Source: Halocafeteria seosinensis (Eukaryota; Sar; Bigyra; Bicosoecida). From it: a stretch of 64,000 nucleotides of DNA. Made by a program: the position numbers and the translations under genes. The notes under the pieces were generated by a model, which worked only from the letters and a program-made list of their open reading frames with translations, was not told the origin of the DNA and made no database searches. The DNA is taken from assembly GCA_001687465.1 (NCBI GenBank), contig LVLI01000084.1, positions 186,001 through 250,000 on the forward strand, in the 5' to 3' direction. Shown here one piece after another: positions 9,001-17,040 of this stretch. Every line of letters begins with the position of its first letter. The first letter of the stretch is position 1.

Positions 9001-11886
9001 GCCGTCGCCACTTGTAAACCAGAGGTGGAAAATGAACTGTCTAGGGTCCGGAAACAGCTCGCTGAGGCAGAAAATAATCTTCGTCATTATGAAGACGACA
9101 TGTTAAGTGCCTTGGCTAATGCATCCTCAAGCATTTTAGAAGACGATACTCTCGTCGATAAGATCGAAAGTTCCAGAACTGCTGCAAAAGAAGTGACGAA
9201 GAGCATAACGCATCTGACGGAAACACAGACCCATCTGGATAACTTACGGAATGACTTTGTCGAACTAGCTTCCACTATCAGCACGCTAGCGCTGTCTGCG
9301 CAAAGGATAACGGTTATTCGTAGTTCATATGCATGTTCGTTTGGCCAGATGGCAGAGCAATTTCGAGCACTACTTCTCGAAGAGTATACAAAATCTAGCT
9401 CTCCTGGCGAAGTAATTAATGCTGTAACTCAACGGTTGTTTAGATATGTGAGCCGTCGAATTGCTTCCACTGATCGACCCCTCCTGGCATTGGACTTTAT
9501 AAGGGGTCTGGGGGGATATGTTGCTCATACCGTACAAAAGCCGGCCTGCTTACGATGTAAGATGAATGAGCAAGAAGAACTGTGTCTTAACTTTCTTATG
9601 GGGAAAAGACTAGACCTCGAACAAAGCTCTAGAGGCTACGTTGCCGATTCAATTACTACAGCCCAGAAACCCCCATGGCTACCCTCAGACAGGTTTCAGT
9701 CTTTACTCACCCTTGCTCACCATGTCCCAGATATTGACGAAGTGTTAAAAGACTTCTTGGACAATGACAGTAGATTCAGAGAATGGTGGTATACTTCAGG
9801 GCCGGAAGTGAGCAAACTACCTTTAAGTTGGCACTTTGTGGATGAGCGTCCGCTTCTAAAGTCGGCCGTCGTGAAAGCCTTACGGCCGGATTGCCTATAT
9901 GCTTCTATAAAATCGTGTATAAAAGAAATGCTGGTAGACGGAGAATTCTACTTGGAGCCGGACTCGCGTTTCAGCCATCAAGCCATATTAGGAGACATGT
10001 TCAAGAGAACGTCTTCCAGCAAGCCGCTGCTAGTCATTTCTGAGGGAATTGAAACAGACGAATTGCTTGGCACACTAGGAGATGGGCAGCAGCCTTCCTG
10101 GCACGCAACTTATTCTTTGGATGCCGGACACGAGAGCACTGTCGACGAGGCGATAGAGGGCGGCATGCGCAAGGGTCTTCGCATTGCGGTTACCAACATA
10201 CAGTTATCCCCTCGCTGGATGAAGAAGCTAAACCTCCTATTTACTTCTCCGGATCCCGATTATTCGTACCCCGTCCATGGAAACTTCAGACTGATACTGA
10301 ATTGCTCTGCTGATAGCGTAGAGTTGATTCCAAGAAGCTTTTTGGCAGACTGTGTAACTGCATACGTTGAGCCAAGCGACAATCCACAATTAATGCTGCG
10401 ACGGACATTCACCACCATAGATCGAGAGACATATGAGGATTACGATTTCAGAACAAAGCGGCAATATATAGCATTGTGTCTACTGCACGCACTCATGTGC
10501 CAGCGGCGACTGTTTGGATCTGTCGGTTTTCGACACAATTATAGTTTCGGCTCCTCCGATTTTGATTCTGCGTGGGCTGCGATGTCAACGGAAGAGGAAA
10601 TGAACGAGACCGACTTATGGAGAACTGCGAGGTTTACTGTCACCAATGTCCTGTATGGTGGCCATATTTTTAGTGAAAGCGACCAAGACATCGTTAATGC
10701 CTATGGCCAGCACTATTTTAGGGAAGCTTTGTTGTCGTCAATTCCACTATTCCCCCTGCAGGAAGCTGTCTTGAGCAAATACTTCCAGGGAGCCCGGGAA
10801 AAAGACTGGGCTAATAACCATTTATTCGTTCAGTTGAATGAGGCAATGACAGGCTATGATCGGTTCCTCAACTTCCTGGACTCCAATGAAGCTCTCAGAG
10901 GCTCCCATCCATTCATATTCGGGTTGCATATCAACGCCACGACAGACGTGAACACGGAACAAGGAAGCGAGCTTATGGATAAATGGAAACGTATCGTCGT
11001 TAGCGACGATATACCCGCTAGCACACCTTCGTCCAGGGACAATAACAGAATGGACAAACTCATCGAACTAGCGAACAGTCTATTGCCATCAATTACCGAG
11101 TGGGCAGGAGTTACGAAGACGGTCGATCTGAACACTGCGCCGGAAGAAGAATTTACAGAGAGCTATATTGAGATCGTCCGTGCTGAATGCAACCTGTTCT
11201 TTAGAGGAGTCGAAAGGATTCGCATCGACCTAACCCGTCTACTGAGCCATGTGCAAGATGGATCACAACTCGTTGCTGAAGATCAAGCCTTAGCGGAAGC
11301 CTTGTTGCTCGGCGACATGCCACGATCCTGGCAAAACTTCTTTTGGCAGACAACTCTTTCGCTCGCATCGTTTTTCGGACTCTTGGAAGGAAGCTATAAA
11401 CAGCTTCAAAAATGGCTCAAAGATGGATACGTAGCAGTCCCATCAGACGCATGGCTTCCTGGTATGTTTCGGCCTCAAAACCTACTCTCTGCCGTGGTGC
11501 AAGAGCATTCACTGGCACGCCGTGTTGCAGCGGAAAAGCTAAGCGTGCGAGTGAAGCCAACAGAAAAGAAGGATATTGCCGACGTCGCCGGCAGACCAGT
11601 ACTTGGGATATACCTCCATGGGATAAAACTAGAGGGAGGAGAGTACACTATCCGATCTAAAACCTTAGAGACACCACATCAATTACAGTCGTATTCGCCC
11701 CTGCCCTTGCTTTTGGTCTCGACGACAGAAACCTCGAAGGAGAGAAGCAAAACGGGAACTGTTAACATCCCTGTCTACCGAACGAAGAAGCGCAATATCA
11801 AGCTTTTTGATATTTCGTTTCCTACTTCCATAGGCAGCTCCACGTGGGTCCTTGCTGGCACTGCCGGAATACTCGAAGAAGAATAG
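1..11886 (+). CDS. Cytoplasmic-type dynein heavy chain, 5' end outside window
   Basis: Minus-end-directed microtubule motor subunit. The frame is open to the left edge and the first in-frame start-like codon is TTG, so the true start lies upstream. About 3,960 residues are visible, against roughly 4,600 for a whole cytoplasmic heavy chain; the missing part is N-terminal tail. Order seen: tail and linker, AAA1 (P-loop GPAGTGKS at nt 3337-3360, Walker B CFDEFNR, sensor TTMNPSYSGR), AAA2 (GDPLSGKT near nt 4269, Walker B WIVLDGDVD), AAA3 (GARGSGLS near nt 5542), AAA4 (GPRGIGKR near nt 6583), an antiparallel coiled-coil stalk with microtubule-binding tip (nt 7350-8250), AAA5-AAA6, and a C-terminal domain with a WLPGMFRPQNLL segment. 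AAA3 lacks the Walker lysine and AAA4 has lost its Walker B acids. No intron is needed in 11.9 kb. It resembles dynein-1 more than dynein-2, but that assignment is tentative. Confidence 0.95.
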   Translation, partial: TYSSLSEEWKSICYNSSDNASLQQYVELAGRDLSWHFDTERLENFFGQWINAFHELDSIPAETHVNCVEVTFVGIRGKLKNLILARIGSVLQCILETLLSRLIFLGSLIRAANTLVSTDFWAKVLSDLNKFVPSRFEDVIESIRNTESKRKKLEIKNHFDCFSPDLGFLYEACPLFPAWLNEIAGCSLEVGCSSSLFVTSQMYAFFHRDRSIRAGFSSMDEILKYVLGSEDDDSQHHSVSSSLRAYLDKETKREITAFNAMQKIAIEGRVLNDSVTEMRREWESMISNLKVSREAYSDMLQDTQVETEEHFSKHVQEVHSYQDEVSETFSEIFKGPAEENPANVHKRINAWPTLLQSLKGNIGRVYVFLHDHFQRLCSLWRKHCRLCGCSDLLSGSDNSFLSTDHDFVRYLALKEAGDGLPVNSRTSLYSSEKSLLNQFYLLREFKKVTDAAHDISITIEGYWSTSWKELEFDGLQEDVNRIAYLSEEVVSGFVDIPLFNGLTNMCYVLRSVSPLVAELLDGAVKARHWNLIELVTKQTLPSLEGLRFGDVLSVDLKRHRTACTDIVSQAKREAKVEAQLVNIKNFWKSAKLEFSAYEDSAAAATESSAEIKTHTVTNADWVFETIDEQQFEIQGSLAYLSSMSGFELSSTLVREWKSSCYNMCLELSELLAVIRENTHLLLTAQNMWTTMEGVFMSSRDIASTLPEDTRRFTTVDTELCGVLDEMHSFQWVENTLGMKGQVDKLSGIVTELEKCYKALHEYLDDKKKEFPRFFFVSDDTALKMLSRGNTPERALPLVQSCFPNIGTVSLGRSAEACSETRRMFLSDGTIGRTENVDYNFIVEHTKANVGCSFHSVHSERVALVPKLRLEGSAEWWMSLLEQSIKVTMRGLAKDVLEDEEALRFSNNSMKWVSSYPMQTVLMAARVAWTDSMEDALDATESGEWEALSRMETKLNNIVATCAQRLKESRNEVLLEQKLASLIVFFLGGRDCLYHLKDIPSPGVDCFEWRQQIRMYAGYNDSSPYGERLEKFLYSKDEPELASDPEPVDYHGRKYPQEELGRDSVRVRILGMAADLGHDYVGDYPHLVITPLTSRCFLSIATAMRLIHGCQLSGPAGTGKSETAKEFARLLEYPVYVFNCGPSLESTYMSNVLKGLSYLGAFGCFDEFNRLDMSVLAACATAVRSIFAGLLQLAQVGNTESDGSAGEDRFLSQGIETNVLLDGEDIRLRSSCAILTTMNPSYSGRITMPESIKSIFRTCSMVIPDSSRICEVLLFSRGFEYANSLSTKLFECLNMVRSMVSPSKQYDWGLRALKGVVDLSSHYLQGRRAAASSFHSEILLVCQALSDFKRGSLLPADEQMFDQVVNAVFLEASESNRTRDSKKSEESKLKESCSASGLQADSNFIDSLHQLKSLLDVRHTVSILGDPLSGKTSIWTTLAHSLSSGEHSVSEDDLLSTHGTFPTLSNSRSLSLGIQSRGDDNRKNICASEVIPSKSFRRTDLYGHMDVTGTWQDGVLTHFFREMAKGQGPYSSSKGVQQKWIVLDGDVDAGWVEDMNSVMDDNRVLTLPTNERILMPSDMRIILETTTLESATPATVSRTGVLYVQGAGVHRHIVDSFVSTCKQRYKFLGREAVAVRSVIDEHFDNLVDMVVTRFPQGESISKAGLASSVCTLWSCLIREAKQTVADSSTTVRLNMSIIESLFFFAASWSILGFLSHICSENTDPFRLRKQISQVLLDTFRNVSFSWPSLEDDWTILDYCVNPVSSSYQSGSSVTSGSTLSRAGPRQVWTSFSEVGVAPRWRLASWEPPYAPSVARFGLQNIVLPSLAGNAVATMASLLLKRRYPVLIEGARGSGLSMFLRWTGQRALEVFDSTVFQTDVSDTDFPLEEVSKSPTVDFVRFVSLSQRWTSREIKDHLADNLEQRGTRMLAPRRQGFSEQEPKLVYIVDDCHLGQKDSYGSQSSSEFLRSLLDLGGWIEPRSGFSRKLVTDVSVLLGQHIPCQSHQCVPERLAHRATLMPTLPLSKDSLSNVFQYVLDHSSGRSNIKEQDISAAVDTLAEACSCGTDTIPNFSYRSIFRVFFSALQFLEDDEEKRMKSLSGFVREGLYGNTRTHYEESKEEEDTVTSIPIPTLSSSNQLCTSYEYTTQVYARIEDLYCDSKEASSSFESYNFFEEFADVALKVLSAIAVPSDHFCILGPRGIGKRALVNVASSISQAEIWDFPSMENPKPLDAARSMLRHLLSHSAVRIVALVPQEKLTDELVYAIIEELSNPLVLPALFDKDDREFVHQSLKQQAKQLGLNVPTDDDKGVEELGAQFIAQRLTIGIVLGDSASEAAYRIASLQTQFSQINVESWSEESHFAVASNILLDDSVQSLKTRPSQIWKDLLKLPEELQLRYPSFFSIQKTVEPASEDLLISVCHQLVSIYHSISGDGATLPSFSSFLSFVRQFKLILLWHIQHLRKQKHRLRSGLQMIEDCNQDTARTEQDLKEAQQNLSKKQAHVNELLKELETENDEAMKQQEEVNREREIAENFSAEEKEAEAQANEQLQDAEPALEEAKASITSLETSTLTELKSMKNPPEPILALGKVLQILLGNDRVGNSWDALKRMMSRIDLFKRRLEMLDARFDLAEGQVSRLEGYVFSEMFNFEKMKGTNIAAAHLAKWAQKTIEYHKVYKKIEPLIQKKNETEKRRQEADKKLQKVEGKLKKVQQRVERLQSQYDDADQQKRSLEDEATELQNRLERSRRIIESLSSEQERWRDILEEKTEEFSESCQMSILMAAFTQFSGRFVADMRHALQKKWESIVDFHGFLDLETIKGWLVDQATSSEWRATGLPPDPISIQNGAIVFSSPSWPLIYDPEGEFSRWLIRLLGSYDNDALRVFSSFNEFIPKRAHEEDVKLNPVRELAATGGSMVVKDLSPQAYPQSLEDLLHQKFEMSISTHLGTCKWNVRIGSRLILLDPSFLLFICARQYNDVVNSSSPFMTFINGETNQASMETTLLGHAVATCKPEVENELSRVRKQLAEAENNLRHYEDDMLSALANASSSILEDDTLVDKIESSRTAAKEVTKSITHLTETQTHLDNLRNDFVELASTISTLALSAQRITVIRSSYACSFGQMAEQFRALLLEEYTKSSSPGEVINAVTQRLFRYVSRRIASTDRPLLALDFIRGLGGYVAHTVQKPACLRCKMNEQEELCLNFLMGKRLDLEQSSRGYVADSITTAQKPPWLPSDRFQSLLTLAHHVPDIDEVLKDFLDNDSRFREWWYTSGPEVSKLPLSWHFVDERPLLKSAVVKALRPDCLYASIKSCIKEMLVDGEFYLEPDSRFSHQAILGDMFKRTSSSKPLLVISEGIETDELLGTLGDGQQPSWHATYSLDAGHESTVDEAIEGGMRKGLRIAVTNIQLSPRWMKKLNLLFTSPDPDYSYPVHGNFRLILNCSADSVELIPRSFLADCVTAYVEPSDNPQLMLRRTFTTIDRETYEDYDFRTKRQYIALCLLHALMCQRRLFGSVGFRHNYSFGSSDFDSAWAAMSTEEEMNETDLWRTARFTVTNVLYGGHIFSESDQDIVNAYGQHYFREALLSSIPLFPLQEAVLSKYFQGAREKDWANNHLFVQLNEAMTGYDRFLNFLDSNEALRGSHPFIFGLHINATTDVNTEQGSELMDKWKRIVVSDDIPASTPSSRDNNRMDKLIELANSLLPSITEWAGVTKTVDLNTAPEEEFTESYIEIVRAECNLFFRGVERIRIDLTRLLSHVQDGSQLVAEDQALAEALLLGDMPRSWQNFFWQTTLSLASFFGLLEGSYKQLQKWLKDGYVAVPSDAWLPGMFRPQNLLSAVVQEHSLARRVAAEKLSVRVKPTEKKDIADVAGRPVLGIYLHGIKLEGGEYTIRSKTLETPHQLQSYSPLPLLLVSTTETSKERSKTGTVNIPVYRTKKRNIKLFDISFPTSIGSSTWVLAGTAGILEEE

Positions 11887-11901
11887 CGCCAACAGGCCTT
11901 T

Positions 11902-13693
11902 CTAACAGTGCAGACTGGCATGTTCATACCATTCAAGCAATCTTTGAACCCCACTGTAGTGTATGAGTGCAGCAACAACGACCATTACGTGGAAGATTTG
12001 ATGTGAAGCGAACTGCATCATGAAAGAAGAGCAAAAGGGAGTGGCCGGTTGTGCATGCGGGTTAGGCAACCATGGCAGAGAGACGCGTACGTACCAAGAT
12101 ATCGAAATGGCCAGGAGTAAATCGTTCAGGGATCCTCACAGCGTATAGAACGGCGCCCAATATGTAGAAAGTGCCCATAGCGACAAGATGCCACACCGCA
12201 GGTAGAAGCAGCTCCAATTCTAAGTCATAATTCATGTAGAGCATATGAATTACGGGAATAACACCGAATAGTCCGGTTCCAATAAAAACGCCCACTCGTA
12301 GAGGTGCGAAAGAAGGCTTAGAGAAGTACGGAACTACAATGCACGTAGTTGATGCTAAACAAGCTGTTCCGAATATCGCAAAGTGTGCTGTCCTCCAGAA
12401 TGTATCGCATGAAAAGCCATAATAAATTATTGGGACAGCACTCCCGGCGATGAGTACGTTGATCCCCGCGTAATCGATCTTCACCAGACGGTTATACCAT
12501 TCCTGACTTACTACACAGAACCAGTGAAATGTGACACTACATGCTAAGCAAGTTACTGCACTTCCCATGAAGACAAATATAGGCCATTTTGTAGTAGTCA
12601 CATCTTTTTGGTAGGCGATGTAGGCGAGAGCTTCGCTGGACAGACTATTTAGCATTTCCCCAGCAGAATATAGTTGATCCATTGAGGCAGATGCATGCTG
12701 CGAGCAATCGTTTACACACAATATAATTCTAGAATAGCTGTGCCCTGTCTGTACCAACGTACCTTTCTACCTAGCTTCTGCGCTTTGCGACAGACTGAGC
12801 GGATCCTACCTGCCACAGCGTCGAGCCCTCGACGACTTCTGACAGCTGCGTTTTCCAGAGCCCCGTTTGACAACGATAGAAGCGAATTCTGCAGCAGAGA
12901 GACAGATGCGGGAAAGTAGCAATCGCCAGCGAGATTCATGTCATACCCATGACCCTTGAGTACATACTTGCACAGCTTGCCATCGGGTTTCCACTCGATC
13001 TAACGTTTCAAGGAGATGAATTCGCGCTGTGCGTACACTATTTGATGTCAAATCCCTAGTGTATGAAAGCTTGCTCCGTATATCCCGCGTTAGACGCCGG
13101 ATATTCACAAACGAACTCCGTGCCTGGGAAAATGTGGGTGGAAGGGACATTTGAGCAACACCAAAAGAATGTGTGTATATCCCTCCACTCAAGACCGAAT
13201 ATTCGCACGACTGAAACCGATCACAGGGAAACGTGCTAACAGCTTTTTCGGATTCCCACCCAACACATTGCGCTCTTCCAGCCAAGGTCGCCGCGATTTC
13301 CGCTACAACTTCTGAAGGCTGCTGAGTTTCCAGTTCCGCTACTGTTTCAGCGGGAGAAGTGTCTTGCAGATAGCTTAGCTCAATGTACAACAAATGACCT
13401 GCTAGTGTAACAAAAATGATCATCCCAATCAAGTGCGTCCAAATATTCATCGTCTCATTATGTATTTCAAAAATCGATCGAAAAGCTCCCTTAAGATCCA
13501 CTTCACCGCGGTATCCAGTGTAAATGTACTCCTCCAGCAAGTGGTCCTGTACATCGCGATGGGTCAGCATATGCTTCCTTCCACTCAGTTTGGACTTCAG
13601 CTTCCTTGTACGAGGCTGGGCCTCTCCTGTATTCGAAGTGTTGTTTTCCGCCGGAGCGCCCATTGTTGCTTCCGGTTTCTTCTCTTTATCCAT
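11902..13693 (-). CDS. PAQR / adiponectin-receptor-like seven-helix membrane protein
   Basis: Four exons, all phase 0: 13693-12968, 12888-12763, 12697-12095 and 12012-11902, giving 521 residues. Family members are seven-helix proteins with a zinc-coordinated active site linked to ceramidase-type activity and lipid or hormone signalling. Hallmarks seen are an N-terminal EEYIYTGYR segment, SIFEIHNETMNIWTHLIG leading into helix 1, SVTFHWF, KIDYAGI, PERFTPGHFDIL and the terminal SHQIFHV. The histidines of FHW and SHQIFH match the zinc ligands. The last exon is only 111 bp and was recovered because SHQIFHV follows a clean acceptor. Odd feature: between helices 1 and 2 sits a basic, helical insertion of roughly 200 residues that is absent from human receptors. 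The stop codon lies 15 bp from the dynein stop, tail to tail. Confidence 0.88.
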
Positions 13694-14073
13694 CCGTGAC
13701 TCTGTCCACTTCCACTATGTTGAAGAAGGAAAACTGTGGGTCGAAGAAGACAAAAGAACTTCCTCGGACGCCTTCTGCTGAGTGTACAGTATCAATCAAT
13801 TGAAGCTATCGCGTGCGTGCTGCTAAAGTGGACAAGAACAACAAAAAACCAGCTGCTCTGCTATTCTCCGTGAAATGAAAATGAAGAAAGGGGACCCTGA
13901 ATTAATATATACAGTTTTGAGGCTGAAATCATTCAATCCTAATGATATCTAAACATGTATTATATCGTGTATACCACTCTCCTACAGTCTCTCCATCTTG
14001 GGAGGATTGATTGAGTAGTGGTGTAGGAGTTTCTTCTGCTTGGCTTTGATAGCTTGTGTGTTACCAGGATAAA
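13694..14073. promoter_or_regulatory. Divergent intergenic region, 380 bp
   Basis: Separates the outward-facing starts of the PAQR gene and the PIP-box gene, so it must hold both promoters. It is AT-richer than its flanks. I see no unambiguous TATA box or other named element. Confidence 0.4.
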
Positions 14074-14664
14074 ATGAATGACTTATTTTCTCATAACATT
14101 TATAAACGAGCGCGTCTGAATCGCTCGGGAAGAGCCGTGGCGCGTTCCAAGGGCCCCTTAGAGCCGAAGCAGGGCTCGATTGAGGCTGATTCAGCTTCCT
14201 ATACACCGCGGATTCACGATGAAAGTAGTTGGATGAATGCACTAAGTAATAGCTCAAGCAGTCGGAAAGGAGACACGGAAAAGCGCACGCAATATCAGCA
14301 GAGGACCCTGGATGGCTTCTTTGGTCGAAGCCCCTCCGGGGGCGCCAAATCTACAACGAGCGCAGCTGATGCTTCGGAGGCCCCTGATCTTCCCATGAAT
14401 GAGGTTTCCATCCCTACACAACAACAGGAGAAACACTCTGACCAGAAGCAACTAGGGAATGGATATCACCCATTAGTTACACCGTTGGATAGCCTATTGC
14501 AGCGCCGCAATGCATCGGTGGGACTCACCAAAGAGCTGACAGACATTTTGTACCAGTGTGAGACGGCCAAGGCTTTGCTTCATTATATACCTGCGGAGCA
14601 AGCTGCTGAATTCGAGGTCGATGAACTAGGTGATAGCAGTTCGGAAGATGAGCAGCTACATTAG
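14074..14664 (+). CDS. Uncharacterised 196-residue protein with a PCNA-interacting (PIP) box
   Basis: Single exon. The first ATG is at 14074; the frame extends further upstream only through a GTG. The protein is basic at the N-terminus (KRARLNRSGR), Ser/Gln-rich in the middle, and acidic at the end (DSSSEDEQ). Around residue 90 it carries QRTLDGFF, a perfect QxxLxxFF PIP box followed by a basic residue, flanked by disordered sequence as in known PCNA clients. The C-terminal third (TKELTDILYQCETAKALLHYIP) looks helical. I do not recognise the family. A role in replication or repair is inferred from the PIP box alone. It converges on the J-domain/thioredoxin gene with 39 bp between stops. Confidence 0.65.
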   Translation: MNDLFSHNIYKRARLNRSGRAVARSKGPLEPKQGSIEADSASYTPRIHDESSWMNALSNSSSSRKGDTEKRTQYQQRTLDGFFGRSPSGGAKSTTSAADASEAPDLPMNEVSIPTQQQEKHSDQKQLGNGYHPLVTPLDSLLQRRNASVGLTKELTDILYQCETAKALLHYIPAEQAAEFEVDELGDSSSEDEQLH

Positions 14665-14703
14665 TGTGATGTACTATTTATTAGTTGAGTCCTAGGAGGA
14701 TTA

Positions 14704-16149
14704 TTATTCGAATCCTGGTGAACTCTGTAACTCGTGATTGTCCCGAATATCCATGGGCGATAGCACAGCCTCCATCACATTCTTCATGATTTCAAGGATG
14801 GTAACTCCAGGATTTTCTCGAGGGTCTGCGTGGAGATGGATGGAATGGAACACGTTCGAGGAATATTTTGGAAGCAGATTGATGAACGGAAAATACGGTA
14901 TGCCGTCGCACAGATCAGGCAACTCGTTGCACGAAACTATTCCAAACTTTACTCCATACTGAGCCAGGCTTCTCGAGAGATGTCTCAGAGTGGGTACCAA
15001 CTGTTGACAGGGTCCGCATTGCGGAAGTGAAAATACTAGAACCCATATGTTGGGCGAGTTCAAGACTTCATTATCTATAATATCCGGGTTTATCTGTACC
15101 AGAGTAGAGGTGGACACTTCATCGATCCAATGCTGAATACTTTCGGTATTCAATTCTCCGTCATACTCCTCGACTCCTCCTTGGGTGGTAAAGAGTCGAA
15201 GCAATGGGTACTGCAGGAACACACACTGTAATAATGGATCAGCTATGGCTGAAAAGCCATTTTTTTTTACCTACCGCATGGATATCTTGCTCCTCACATA
15301 TTCGCCGTTTTTTCTCGCAGTTGACCGCTCCGAATGTCATCTTATCTTGGAGTAGCAAGGCAAGTCGTTTATACTGTGGTGCCAGATGCTGGCAGTGGAT
15401 GCACCAAGGCGCATAAAACTCGACTAGGAGCGGTCTATCTAACTTTCGAAGACGCTGCGGCGATAGATCTGTCAGACCTATCGGCAGTATAAGGTCGGTA
15501 TCTCCTTGGTAAAACCCGTCGCTCGCTGCCTTGTTTCCTTTGCGTTTCTGAGCACGTCTGTACTCCCATTCGGTCTCAAATTTCTCACCACCGAAATTGT
15601 CGACTGCACAGACGTGGTCCTTATGTGCGGCGGTTAAGGGACACACACGTAGTCCAATAGAATACAAAAAATGACATACATATACTTCGTGTATCGGGAT
15701 CTCCTAAAATCTCGTATGCTCTACTAATCTCCTCGAACTTCTCTTGTAGTTCTGTCCTCTGATATTCCGTCAACTTGATGTTATCTCCTTGTTTATCCGG
15801 GTGAAATTTCAGAGACTGTATCGCATAAACAATCCACGTGATTTCAACCCGCTACGATGGTGGATACATATAGCTACGCTACGGTACCTGTTTCCTGAAG
15901 GCTCGTCGAATCTCGTTCTGACTTGCCCTTTTGTCAACCCCTAGCATCTGCATAAGGGTACAATAAAATCAACCAGTCGGTCCCGTGGCGGGCTCCAATT
16001 CAGACGATGAGTCCAAGAGACAGTATTCAACGTACTTGATATGGATCAAAGCCTTCCGGGAGGTCTTTGAAGAAGTCATTCTGTGGGGCGCCATGGACAA
16101 CCGTCACAACTGCGCCGAAAAGCAAGACTCGGAACCAGGTACTCTTCAT
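14704..16149 (-). CDS. ER J-domain plus thioredoxin-domain protein (ERdj5/DNAJC10-like)
   Basis: Five exons: 16149-16036, 15947-15888, 15815-15686, 15603-15275 and 15210-14704, encoding 379 residues with frame kept through introns of 64-88 bp. The N-terminus (MKSTWFRVLLFGAVVTVVHG) is a typical signal peptide. A J domain follows (QMLGVDKRASQNEIRRAFRK, then KFHPDK with the HPD motif), so it should stimulate an Hsp70 such as BiP. Next come two thioredoxin folds, with FYAPWCIHC and then FSLPQCGPC as CxxC redox centres. Known ERdj5 proteins reduce disulfides in misfolded ER proteins for degradation. This one is short, with only two clear CxxC sites, and ends SSPGFE without a KDEL-type retrieval signal. 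A DNAJC16-like alternative cannot be excluded. Confidence 0.85.
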
Positions 16150-16402
16150 TGCAAGTCCCCGTCGCGACCGATGAGGGAGATATTTCCCGAAAGTTGAACT
16201 TCTACACGACAAAATTCACTATGGTAGACATTACATACATTTGTGGAATGCCTTGGGGATAGCCACGTGTTTTCTAGAACAAACAACATAATGAGTGAAC
16301 GATTTGTTTGCTCGATTGCTCCAAAATTCATTCACGAGCCATATACACCCGGGTTTGGATACTATTGTTCGTGGAAACTCTATACTGCCACTACCAAGAA
16401 TC

Positions 16403-17026
16403 ATGAGAGCCGTCGTGCAGAAAGTCCTTGAAGGCAGCGTGATCGTGGAAGGCTCTGAAGTAGCCAGCATTGGACGAGGATTGGTATGTCTCATTGGAAT
16501 TGCTCGAGATGATAAGTACGAAGATATGAACTGGCTTGTGTCCAAGATACTCAATGGAAGGTTTTTCGAAGACGAAGATAAGATGTGGAAGAAAAGGTAC
16601 GTTGACATTCTTATCGAAGAATCCATCCGCGTAGTAGCACATTAGCGCGGTTTGATTCTGATTCACCACAACAGTGTGAAGCAAGTTGGAGGAGAAGTGC
16701 TTCTAGTCTCCCAATTTACATTGCACGGCTACCTACAAGGCACCAAACCCGATTTCCATAGAAGCATGGGTGGTACAGAGGCGGAGGCGTTTTTCAACGA
16801 ATTTATAAAGAAGATGCAGTCGGAGTATGAGTCTGACAAAATAGCGTCAGGCTCCTTTGGTGACATGATGAAGGTCAGCCTAACTAATGACGGTCCGGTT
16901 ACTCTGAACCTGGATAGTCGGAATCGCCAAAATAAGGACCCAGAACAAATCCTTAGCAGAGCCGGCCAGTCTGCATCCTCGGCATCCTCTAGCACGAATG
17001 GTGATAGAGACTCACAACGAGGGTAG
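16403..17026 (+). CDS. DTD1: D-aminoacyl-tRNA deacylase (DTD1 type)
   Basis: Two exons, 16403-16596 and 16675-17026, joined in phase 2 across a 78-bp intron, giving 181 residues against about 150-210 in the family. It hydrolyses D-amino acids mischarged on tRNA and also removes misacylated glycine, acting in the cytosol. The start MRAVVQKV, the SQFTL motif (LVSQFTLHG) and the NDGPVTL cis-proline motif are all present and diagnostic. The last 30 residues are a Ser-rich tail outside the fold. Its start faces the J-domain/thioredoxin gene across 253 bp. Its stop is only 14 bp from the stop of the next gene on the opposite strand. Confidence 0.93.
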
Positions 17027-17040
17027 AGTACTTCTTGTGC

